From: Oscillospiraceae bacterium | GTDB taxonomy: Bacteria; Bacillota_A; Clostridia; Oscillospirales; Ruminococcaceae | DNA length: 64,000 bases | Direction: 5' to 3' | NCBI GenBank assembly: GCA_004558145.1 | Contig: SFDQ01000002.1 | Span: 1 to 64,000 of the forward strand | Part shown: positions 14,091 through 21,858 of the stretch, in pieces | How positions within the stretch are numbered: the first letter of the stretch is position 1 | Layout: every line of letters begins with the position of its first letter | Position numbers and translations under genes: made by a program | Notes under the pieces: generated by a model | Told to the model about the DNA's origin: nothing | Seen by the model: the letters and a program-made list of their open reading frames with translations, nothing else | Database searches by the model: none

Positions 14091-16839
14091 GACCCATTTT
14101 CCCCTGGACGAAAGCAAGCTGTCCTTTGAAATTCCCCGGGACGAGCAGCCCCGGGAGAAGATTTTGAAGCTGGGGCGGAAAATCACCGACCGCATCCCCG
14201 CCAAACTCAAGGGCGTGACCGGTGACGACCCGGAATACTGGGGCCTGGCGGGCCTTGTGACCGACGAGATGGCGGACGTGGCCCTCAAGATGGAGGTCCG
14301 CAAGCCCATGACCCTGCCCCAGCTGGTGAAGGCCACCGGCAAAAGCGCCGAGGAACTGGAGCCGCTGCTCTATCAGATGAGCTACATCGGCCTGCTGGAA
14401 TACAACTGGGAGAACGAGCGGCACGAAAAGCAGTACGTTCTGCCCATGTTCGTGCCGGGCAGCGCCGAGTTCTTCAACATGCAGAAGCACCAAATTGAGG
14501 AGCACCCGGAGGTGACCGCCTTCTTTGAGCGGATGACCTTCCTGCCGCTGGAGCACATCCCCGCCATGGTGCCCCCCGGGGGCGCCGGCATCGGCATGCA
14601 CGTCATCCCGGTGGAAAAGGCCATCGAGACCGAGAACCAGTCGGTGGACATCGAGCACATCAGCCACTGGCTGAAAAAGTACGACGGCAAGTACGCCGCC
14701 AGTCCCTGCAGCTGCCGCATGAGCCGGGCAAAGCTGGGCGAGGGCTGCGGCGACGACCCGGAGGACTGGTGCATCGGCGTGGGCGACATGGCGGACTATC
14801 TGGTGGAGACCAAAAAAGGCCACTATGTGGACTACGACGAGGTGCTGCGCATCCTGAAGCGGGCCGAGGACAACGGCTTCGTACATCAGATCACCAACAT
14901 CGACGGCGAGAACAAAATTTTCGCCATCTGCAACTGCAACGTGAACGTCTGCAACGCGCTGCGTCTGAGCCAGATGTTCAACACCCCCAACCTGGGCCGC
15001 TCGGCCTATGTGGCCCACGTGACCACCGAGAACTGTGTGGCCTGCGGCCGCTGTGTGGAGTTCTGCCCCGCGGGCGCGGTGAAGCTGGGCCAGAAGCTGT
15101 GCACCAAGGACGGGCCTGTGGAGTACCCCCGGATGGAGGACCCCGCCGTGACCTCCTGGGGCCCGGAAAAATGGACGGTGGACTACCGGGACAAAAACCG
15201 TGTCAACTGCCACGACACCGGCACTGCCCCCTGCAAGACCGCCTGCCCCGCCCACATCGCGGTGCAGGGCTATTTGAAGATGGCGGCCCAGGGGCGCTAC
15301 ACCGAGGCGCTGGCCCTCATCAAGAAGGAGAACCCATTCCCCGCCGTCTGCGGGCGGGTATGCAACCGCCGCTGTGAGGATGCCTGCACCCGCGGCAGCG
15401 TGGACTCCGCCGTGGCCATCGACGCGGTGAAGAAATTCATCGCCCAGAAGGACCTGGACGCCGCCACCCGCTACATCCCGCCCATCGTGCCCGCCAGCAC
15501 CGGCGAGGGCTTCAGCGAGAAAATCGCCATCATCGGCGCGGGCCCCGCGGGCCTTTCCTGCGCCTTCTATCTGGCGGAAAAGGGCTACAAGCCCACCGTG
15601 TTCGAGAAGAACGCCCGGCCCGGCGGCATGCTGGTGTACGGCATCCCCTCCTACAAGCTGGAAAAAGACGTGGTGGACGCGGAAATCGAGGTCATCCGCG
15701 CCATGGGCGTGGACATCCGCTGCGGCGTGGAAGTGGGCAAGGACGTGACCCTGGACCAGCTGCGGGCCGAAGGCTACAAGGCCTTCTACATCGCCATCGG
15801 CTGCCAGGGCGGACGCAAAGCCGGCGTGCCCGGCGAGGACGCCGAGGGCGTGTTCACCGCGGTGGATTTCCTGCACGCGGTGGCGGAGAACGAGCACACC
15901 CCGGCGGCAAAGCGCACCGTGGTCATCGGCGGCGGCAACGTGGCCATCGACGCGGCCCGCAGCGCCCGCCGCTGCGGTGCGGAAGAAGTTTCCATGTTCT
16001 GCCTGGAGGCCAAGGACGCCATGCCCGCCGACCCGGAGGAAGTGGCGGAGGCCCAGGCCGAGCAGGTGCAGCTGCACTGCGGCTGGGGCCCCAAGGAAAT
16101 CCTCACCGAGAACGGCAAGGTCACCGGCGTGGTGTTCAAGCGGTGCGTTTCGGTGCTGAACGCCGAGGGCCGCTTCGCTCCTGTCTACAACGAGGCCGAC
16201 ACCGTGACCGTGGCCTGTGAGCAGGTCATCCTGAGCATCGGCCAGAGCATCCTCTGGGGCGACCTGCTGGAGGGCAGCAAGGTGGAGCTGGCCGGCGGCG
16301 GGCGCGCCGCGGCGGACGCGCTCACCTACCAGACCGCCCAGCCCGACGTGTTCGTGGGCGGCGACGTGTACACCGGCCCCGGCTTTGCCATCGAGGCCAT
16401 TGCCGCCGGCAAGGAGGGCGCGGTGTCCATCCACCGCTTCGTCCAGCCGGACACCAGCCTCACCATCGGCCGCAACCGGCGGGACTTCATCCAGCTGGAT
16501 AAAGACAACCTCTTCCTCACCGGCTACGACAGCGCCGCCCGCCAGGAGGCCGCGGCCCCTGCGCCGGGCCTCTCCTTCCGGGACACCCACGGCACCCTTA
16601 CCGAGGAGCAGGTGAAGACCGAGACCGCCCGCTGCCTTGGCTGCGGCGCGTCGGTGGTGGACCCGAACAAGTGCATCGGCTGCGGCATCTGCACCACCAA
16701 GTGCGAGTTCGACGCCATCCACCTCTCCCGCGACCTGCCCGAGTGCAGCACCATGGTGCGCACCGAGGACAAGTTCAAGGCCATCCTGCCCTACATGGTC
16801 AAGCGGGGCCTGCGGCTGAAATTCGGCAAGAAAGGCTGA
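14083..16839 (+). CDS. Large Fe-S flavoprotein oxidoreductase (GltD-like) between hypB and hypA
   Basis: A 918-residue multidomain redox enzyme. Residues about 1-310 form a Cys-rich domain (SPCSCRMSR, GEGCGDDP, CNCNVNVCN). A ferredoxin-type CVACGRCVEFCP follows near 325. Then comes a GltD-like module: a Cys-rich Fer4_20 domain (CKTACPAH, CGRVCNRRCEDAC), an FAD site (IAIIGAGPAGLSCAFYLA) and an NAD(P)H site (VVIGGGNVAIDAARSA). The C terminus has another 4Fe-4S motif (CIGCGICTTKCEFDAI). It should pass electrons between NAD(P)H, FAD and several Fe-S clusters. Its insertion between hypB and hypA suggests a link to a nickel hydrogenase or another nickel enzyme. The partner and true reaction are not visible. 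Confidence 0.85.
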   Translation: MSETHFPLDESKLSFEIPRDEQPREKILKLGRKITDRIPAKLKGVTGDDPEYWGLAGLVTDEMADVALKMEVRKPMTLPQLVKATGKSAEELEPLLYQMSYIGLLEYNWENERHEKQYVLPMFVPGSAEFFNMQKHQIEEHPEVTAFFERMTFLPLEHIPAMVPPGGAGIGMHVIPVEKAIETENQSVDIEHISHWLKKYDGKYAASPCSCRMSRAKLGEGCGDDPEDWCIGVGDMADYLVETKKGHYVDYDEVLRILKRAEDNGFVHQITNIDGENKIFAICNCNVNVCNALRLSQMFNTPNLGRSAYVAHVTTENCVACGRCVEFCPAGAVKLGQKLCTKDGPVEYPRMEDPAVTSWGPEKWTVDYRDKNRVNCHDTGTAPCKTACPAHIAVQGYLKMAAQGRYTEALALIKKENPFPAVCGRVCNRRCEDACTRGSVDSAVAIDAVKKFIAQKDLDAATRYIPPIVPASTGEGFSEKIAIIGAGPAGLSCAFYLAEKGYKPTVFEKNARPGGMLVYGIPSYKLEKDVVDAEIEVIRAMGVDIRCGVEVGKDVTLDQLRAEGYKAFYIAIGCQGGRKAGVPGEDAEGVFTAVDFLHAVAENEHTPAAKRTVVIGGGNVAIDAARSARRCGAEEVSMFCLEAKDAMPADPEEVAEAQAEQVQLHCGWGPKEILTENGKVTGVVFKRCVSVLNAEGRFAPVYNEADTVTVACEQVILSIGQSILWGDLLEGSKVELAGGGRAAADALTYQTAQPDVFVGGDVYTGPGFAIEAIAAGKEGAVSIHRFVQPDTSLTIGRNRRDFIQLDKDNLFLTGYDSAARQEAAAPAPGLSFRDTHGTLTEEQVKTETARCLGCGASVVDPNKCIGCGICTTKCEFDAIHLSRDLPECSTMVRTEDKFKAILPYMVKRGLRLKFGKKG

Positions 16840-16844
16840 GCGCC

Positions 16845-17204
16845 ATGCACGAACTGGGCATCGTATTCCACATCATCAAAACGGTGGAGGCCGCCGGGCG
16901 GGAAAACGGCGTCAAGCGGGTGAAGGCCGTGACGCTGGAGCTGGGCGAAGTGTCCGGCGTGGTGGGCGACTACCTCCAGGACTGCTGGAAGTGGGCCGCC
17001 GCCCGCTCGGAGATGCTGGACGGGGCGGAACTGCGGGTGGAGACCATTCCCGCCCGCACCCTGTGCGAAGCCTGCGGCCATGTGTATGCCACCTTGGAGC
17101 ACGGGCGCACCTGCCCCGCCTGCGGCAGCGGGCAGACCCACCTTGTGCAGGGCAACGAAATGCTCATCCGGGACATCGCGGTGCCGGACGAGCCGCCCCT
17201 TTGA
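16845..17204 (+). CDS. hypA: Nickel/zinc metallochaperone HypA
   Basis: A 119-residue HypA. The N-terminal Met-His-Glu nickel site is present, as is the zinc ribbon with two CxxC motifs (CEACGHVY and CPACGSG). It follows the flavoprotein by 5 bases, so translation is coupled. With HypB it forms the nickel-insertion pair; HypC-F and a hydrogenase are not in the window. Confidence 0.94.
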   Translation: MHELGIVFHIIKTVEAAGRENGVKRVKAVTLELGEVSGVVGDYLQDCWKWAAARSEMLDGAELRVETIPARTLCEACGHVYATLEHGRTCPACGSGQTHLVQGNEMLIRDIAVPDEPPL

Positions 17205-17263
17205 GGGTCATTTTCAATTACAATTTGTAAATTTATGTCGTTTATCGACAAGGAGGAATCATC

Positions 17264-18301
17264 ATGTTGTTTCAAATCTACGGCGAGACCGCCGGTTGGC
17301 AGCTGCTGGGCTGGCTGCTGGTGTTCGCGGGGCTGGTGCTGGCCAACGAGGTGGCCCGCCGCACGCCCCAGGGCGGCATCTTCTGCTTTCTCATCCTGCC
17401 CGCCGGGCTGACGGTCTACTTCATCTCCATCTATGTGGGCGCGGCCATGGGGGCCGAGTGGGCGCTGAACAATCCCACCTATACCCACATGAACAGCTGG
17501 TTCCACTACGCCAAGCTCTACGCCGCCACCGCCGGGTGCATCGGCTTCATGATGCTGAAATACAAGTGGGGCGTGGGCAAGACCCACTGGTTCAAGGCCT
17601 TCCCCTTCGTCATCGTGGCCATCAACATCCTCATCGCCGTGGGCAGCGATTTTGAGTCCGGCATCCGGGGCGCCATGGCCCTGGCCGCCACCGGCGAGCG
17701 GTGGTGGCTGTCCAGCGAGAACGTCTGGCTCTACGGCGGCTGGTGGAACTGGGTGAACGGCATCGCCGGCATCCTGAACATTCTGTGCATGACCGGCTGG
17801 TGGGGCATCTACACCTCCAAAAAGCACGACGACATGCTCTGGCCGGACATGACCATCCTCTACATCATCGCCTACGACCTGTGGAACTTTGAGTACACCT
17901 ACAATAACCTGCCCACCCACGCCTGGTACTGCGGCCTGGCCCTTCTGCTGGCCCCCACCTTTGCCAACGCGCTGTGGAACAAGGGCGGCTGGATCCAGAA
18001 CCGGGCCAACACCCTGGCCCTGTGGTGCATGTTCGCCCAGGTGTTCCCCCTGTTCCAGGACGCCAGCGTGTTCAGCACCCTGCCGGTGCTCTACGCCGAC
18101 GGCGTGATGGACCCCACCGTGCGGCCCACCGCCGCCGACCCCACCATGCAGGGCGTGATCGCCATTCTGGCGCTGGCCGCCAACGTCATCGTGCTGGCCA
18201 TCATCATCAAGCGCGCCGTGCAGCAGAAAAAGAACCCCTACAAAAACGAGATTTTCTCCGACACCCGCGACTTCCGCCAGGCGATGGCGCGCGCGGAGTG
18301 A
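17264..18301 (+). CDS. DUF5692-like multi-pass membrane protein
   Basis: A 345-residue integral membrane protein with about eight to nine hydrophobic segments and a short basic C-terminal tail. Its Trp-rich loops (RWWLSSENVWLYGGWWNWVNG and TGWWGIYTSKKHDDMLWPD) match my recollection of the DUF5692 family of Firmicutes. A strong AAGGAGG precedes the ATG, 59 bases after hypA, and a terminator follows, so it is likely the last gene of the hyp operon. No transport signature is seen. It might anchor or serve the neighbouring redox proteins, but that is speculation. Confidence 0.65.
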   Translation: MLFQIYGETAGWQLLGWLLVFAGLVLANEVARRTPQGGIFCFLILPAGLTVYFISIYVGAAMGAEWALNNPTYTHMNSWFHYAKLYAATAGCIGFMMLKYKWGVGKTHWFKAFPFVIVAINILIAVGSDFESGIRGAMALAATGERWWLSSENVWLYGGWWNWVNGIAGILNILCMTGWWGIYTSKKHDDMLWPDMTILYIIAYDLWNFEYTYNNLPTHAWYCGLALLLAPTFANALWNKGGWIQNRANTLALWCMFAQVFPLFQDASVFSTLPVLYADGVMDPTVRPTAADPTMQGVIAILALAANVIVLAIIIKRAVQQKKNPYKNEIFSDTRDFRQAMARAE

Positions 18302-18320
18302 TATTCTTCTCCCCCATTCT

Positions 18321-18369
18321 GGAAAACGCCCCGCGGGGCCGTCTTTGGCGGCTTCGCGGGGCGTTTTCC
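18321..18369. terminator. Bidirectional terminator between convergent genes
   Basis: A perfect 15-bp stem (18321-18335 with 18355-18369) rich in GC with T/A-rich ends, placed between the ends of the membrane protein gene and the tetR gene. Confidence 0.8.
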
Positions 18370-18380
18370 CTTTGTGTGAT

Positions 18381-18971
18381 TCAGTCCTCGCTCACAGGGC
18401 GGGCAAGGCCGTGAGTCATCATGTTGTGTATCATGCGATAGGTCAGCTGCGTCATCTCCCGGGGCGGTTCGGCGCAGCCGCCCGCCAGCCAGTGCTTGAT
18501 GAGGCCCACCGCGCCGGTGGTGCAGAAGGCAAAGCCGTAGTCGATGCTGCTGCGCCGCTCTGGGAAATCCTCCCGCAGCTTTTGCAGCACGTTCTCCTCC
18601 ATCATCCGCTCGATGCGGTGCAGAAAGGCCATGTCCCCGTGGGGCCCCACCAGGGCGGCGCATATCTCCTGATTGTCGTAGAGGATGGAAAAGACCTCCT
18701 CGATGAAGGCAAGGCCCTCCTGCTCGAAGGAGCTCACCGGGTGGATGTGCACCGCCGCGTGTATCTCGTCGAACAATTCCTGCTCCACCGCCGCCAACAG
18801 GTCGAAGATGTCGTTGTAGTGCAGATAGAAGGTGGAGCGGTTGATGTCCGCCAGGTCCACCAGTTCCTTCACCGTTATCTCGCTGGCGCTCTTTTGCTGC
18901 ATCAGCTGCGCCAGCGCCCGCCGTATCTGCCGGCGGGTGCGCCGGATGCGCCGGTCCTTTGTTTCGTCCAT
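18381..18971 (-). CDS. TetR/AcrR-family regulator of the yhgE gene
   Basis: A 196-residue TetR-type repressor. The HTH is visible in RRTRRQIRRALAQLMQQKSASEITVKELVDLADINRSTFYLHYNDI, followed by a helical ligand domain of the TetR_C type. Start chosen at 18971 because AAAAGGAGAGGCC precedes it. It is divergent from the YhgE/Pip gene and the shared region holds TCAAC/GTTGA palindromes, one over the yhgE -35 box. It probably represses both. Inducer unknown. Confidence 0.88.
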   Translation of the reverse strand: MDETKDRRIRRTRRQIRRALAQLMQQKSASEITVKELVDLADINRSTFYLHYNDIFDLLAAVEQELFDEIHAAVHIHPVSSFEQEGLAFIEEVFSILYDNQEICAALVGPHGDMAFLHRIERMMEENVLQKLREDFPERRSSIDYGFAFCTTGAVGLIKHWLAGGCAEPPREMTQLTYRMIHNMMTHGLARPVSED

Positions 18972-19013
18972 GGCCTCTCCTTTTCTGCCCGCCGGGCAAA
19001 TTGTAAATCTTTT

Positions 19014-19106
19014 TTGAATGTTCAACAGTTTCTCGTCATCGTGTTGATTAAACGCCATTCGGGCGAAAAATCAACGGTTGAGTGTTTTTCTCCCTTTCAG
19101 TATAAT
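19014..19106 (+). promoter_or_regulatory. yhgE promoter and TetR operator candidates
   Basis: TTGAGT (19078-19083), a 17-base spacer and TATAAT (19101-19106) form the rightward promoter. The palindrome TCAACGGTTGA (19071-19081) overlaps its -35. A related site TTGAATGTTCAA lies at 19014-19025 toward tetR. Two similar sites flanking divergent starts fit TetR repression. Confidence 0.6.
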
Positions 19107-19199
19107 TCTCCTCACGGAAAAAGCAATACCGAGATGCAAAATCAACGCCGTGTTGCTTTTTAGCAAGACTGCACAGGAAAGGGTGCGAAATTTCAGGTC

Positions 19200-21776
19200 A
19201 TGCTGAAAAACGAATGGAAAGCTCTGCGGAGCAACTGGATCATGCTGGTGGTGATGGTGGCCGTGGTGGCCATCCCCACCATCTACACCACGCTGTTTCT
19301 CGGGTCCATGTGGGACCCCTACGGCAGTGTGGACTGTCTGCCGGTGGCGGTGGTGAACGAGGACCAGCCGGTGGAATACAACGGCGAGACGCTGTCCGTC
19401 GGCAGCGAGCTGGCCGACAACCTGCGGGAGGACGGCTCCCTCGATTTTCACTTTGTGAACGCGGACGATGCCCAAAAGGGCCTTGCGGACGGGACCTATT
19501 ACATGGTCATCACCATCCCCAAAGACTTTTCGGCCAACGCGGCCACCGTCACCGACCCGTCCCCCAAGGCCATGGAGCTGGGCTACGAGACCAACCCCGG
19601 CACCAACTACATCGCCTCCAAGCTGGGCGAGAGCGCCATGGCAAAAATCGAGGCCGAGGTGCGGGAGAGCGTGACCCAGACCTACGCCGAGACCATGCTG
19701 GAACAGCTGGCGGACATCGGCGACGGGCTGCAGGAAGGGGCCGACGGCGCGGCGAAGCTGGAAGAGGGCGCATCCGATCTGGCCGAGGGCGGCCAGACCA
19801 TCCGGGATAACCTCAAACTCCTGGCGGACAGCACCCTCACCTTCCGCAATGGCAGCACCGAGCTCACCGAGGGCCTTGCCAAGTACACCGCCGGCGTGGA
19901 CGCAGCGGCCCAGGGCGCGGCCAAGTTGAAAGAGGGCGCGGGCCAGCTGGCCCAGGGCGCCGGGCAGCTGGGCGACGCGGCCCCCGCGCTGACCGAGGGC
20001 GCGGGCAAGCTGAGCAAAGGCGTTCAGGACCTGGCCACCGGCGTAGACAGCGCCAAGGCGGGCGGCGACACCCTGGCCGCCGGGGCCGCCCAGGTGGACG
20101 ACAAACTCACCGAACTGAACAGCGGCCTTGCCCAGCTGCAGGCCCAGACCGCCGCTCTGCCGGACAGTGCGGCGGCGCTGGACGCGGGGGCGCAGCAGGC
20201 CCAGTCGGGCGCGGCAGCGCTGCAGGCGGGGCTGGAGAGCGCCTCCGCCGGGGCGGCCGCCGCCCGGGAGGGCGCGGCTCAGCTGAACAGCGGCCTGCAG
20301 GCCCTGACGGCCAATTCCGCCGCCCTGAACGAGGGGGCCGCGGCGCTGGCCCAGGGGCTGGAGACCCTTACGGCCCAGGCTCAGAGCCTTCCCCCGGAGA
20401 CCGCCGCTGTGCTGACCCAGCTGCAGCAGGCCGCGGCCAGTTTGCAGCAGAACCTTGGCACCTACACCGCCGGGGTGGACACGGCAGCCGCCGGAGCCGC
20501 GGCGCTGAACGACGAGAGCACCGGCCTGCCCGCCCTTGCGGAGGGCCTGGGGCAGATGGCGGGCAAGTCCGCCGAACTGGCCGGCGGCCTTGCCACCTTG
20601 CAGCAGGGCACCGCCACCCTGGCCCAGCAGGCTCCCCAGCTGGTGCAGGGCATCGACCTGGCGGCCCAGGGTGGTCAGAAGCTACAGCAGGAGGGCACCA
20701 GCGTGGTGCGTCAGGGTGCGCAGGATTTGAGCGGCGGCCTGGAAAAGCTGGCCGGAGGCAGCGCGGCGCTGCAGACCGGGCTGGGCGACCTTTCCGCCAA
20801 GCTGCCCGCCCTCACCGACGGGCTGACCCGGCTGCAGACCGGCGTGGACGAACTGCAAAAGGGCGCGGGCCAGCTGGCGGACGGCACCGGCGAGCTGCAA
20901 AAGAACAGCGCGGCGCTGAACAGCGGCGCGGCGGCTCTGGCCAGCGGCGCGGCCCAGATCGGCGACGGCGCTTCCAAGCTCTATGAGGGCAGCGGCGAGT
21001 TGACCGACGGACTGGACCAGCTGAAAGAGGGTTCCTCCACGCTGGGCACCTCGCTTGCGGACGGCGCGCAGCAAATTGCCGAGACCAACACCGGCGACGA
21101 GGTGGCCGAGATGATCGCCGCCCCGGTGAGCGCCGATGAGACCAAGCTCACCGAAGTGCCGGACAACGGCCACGCCATGGCCCCCTACATGATGTCGGTG
21201 GCGCTGTGGGTGGGGTGCATCGCCTTCAGTCTGATGTATCCCCTCACCGAATATCAGGGCGAGATGAAGAGCGGCGCGGCCTGGTGGCTGAGCAAAGCCT
21301 CTGTGCTCTACCCTGTGGCGCTGCTGCAGGCGGTGGTGATGGTGGGCGCGCTCCACGCGCTGGACGGCTTCGCTCCCGCGCGGATGGGCCAGACCCTGCT
21401 CATCGCCTGCCTCGCGTCGGTCACCTTCATGTCGGTGATGTACTTCTTCACCAGCCTGCTGGGCCGCATCGGCAGCTTCTTGATGCTGGTGTTCATGGTG
21501 GTGCAGCTGGCCGGTTCGGTGGGCACCTACCCGCTGGAGATCTCCGGCTCCTTCGTGAAATACCTCCACGACTGGGTGCCCTTCACCTACACCGTCAAGG
21601 CCTTCCGCAGCGCCATCTGCGCCGGGCAGGACGTGAGCGGCTGCGCCGTGTACCTGGCGGCGTGGGCCCTGGTGTTCACCCTGCTCACGCTGGCGGTGTT
21701 CACGGTGCGGGCAAAGCACATCCGCGATGGCAAACCCACCCTCACCCCCTGGCTGGAACGCCACCGGCTGGCGTGA
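19200..21776 (+). CDS. YhgE/Pip-domain membrane protein
   Basis: An 858-residue protein with an N-terminal membrane anchor (NWIMLVVMVAVVAIPTIYTTLF), an extracellular N-domain with the PVAVVNED and YYMVITIPKDFS patterns typical of YhgE/Pip, a long central region of Ala/Gly-rich heptads (about 185-620, repeats such as GAAKLKEGAGQLAQGAG) predicted as coiled coil, and about five to six C-terminal membrane helices (from about 660). This is the architecture of the phage infection protein family, whose members act at the cell surface and are related to ABC-2 permeases. It is paired with a divergent TetR gene. Substrate unknown. The ribosome site is weak. Confidence 0.9.
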   Translation: MLKNEWKALRSNWIMLVVMVAVVAIPTIYTTLFLGSMWDPYGSVDCLPVAVVNEDQPVEYNGETLSVGSELADNLREDGSLDFHFVNADDAQKGLADGTYYMVITIPKDFSANAATVTDPSPKAMELGYETNPGTNYIASKLGESAMAKIEAEVRESVTQTYAETMLEQLADIGDGLQEGADGAAKLEEGASDLAEGGQTIRDNLKLLADSTLTFRNGSTELTEGLAKYTAGVDAAAQGAAKLKEGAGQLAQGAGQLGDAAPALTEGAGKLSKGVQDLATGVDSAKAGGDTLAAGAAQVDDKLTELNSGLAQLQAQTAALPDSAAALDAGAQQAQSGAAALQAGLESASAGAAAAREGAAQLNSGLQALTANSAALNEGAAALAQGLETLTAQAQSLPPETAAVLTQLQQAAASLQQNLGTYTAGVDTAAAGAAALNDESTGLPALAEGLGQMAGKSAELAGGLATLQQGTATLAQQAPQLVQGIDLAAQGGQKLQQEGTSVVRQGAQDLSGGLEKLAGGSAALQTGLGDLSAKLPALTDGLTRLQTGVDELQKGAGQLADGTGELQKNSAALNSGAAALASGAAQIGDGASKLYEGSGELTDGLDQLKEGSSTLGTSLADGAQQIAETNTGDEVAEMIAAPVSADETKLTEVPDNGHAMAPYMMSVALWVGCIAFSLMYPLTEYQGEMKSGAAWWLSKASVLYPVALLQAVVMVGALHALDGFAPARMGQTLLIACLASVTFMSVMYFFTSLLGRIGSFLMLVFMVVQLAGSVGTYPLEISGSFVKYLHDWVPFTYTVKAFRSAICAGQDVSGCAVYLAAWALVFTLLTLAVFTVRAKHIRDGKPTLTPWLERHRLA

Positions 21777-21798
21777 GTTTTTCGGAACGGACAAAAAG

Positions 21799-21838
21799 AC
21801 CGCGCCCCCTTCGGCCCGTTTGCCGAAGGGGGCGCGGT
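21799..21838. terminator. Bidirectional terminator
   Basis: A perfect 17-bp GC-rich stem (21799-21815 with 21822-21838) followed by TTT, between the convergent yhgE and surface-protein genes. Confidence 0.88.
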
Positions 21839-21858
21839 TTATCGTTTTGCAGCGGGAT

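Noticed and set aside
13975..16722. A 915-codon open frame on the minus strand opposite the large flavoprotein
   Set aside because: It mirrors the third-position GC bias of the real gene, is made of Val/Gly/His/Ala-rich low-complexity sequence, and has no ribosome site or domain.
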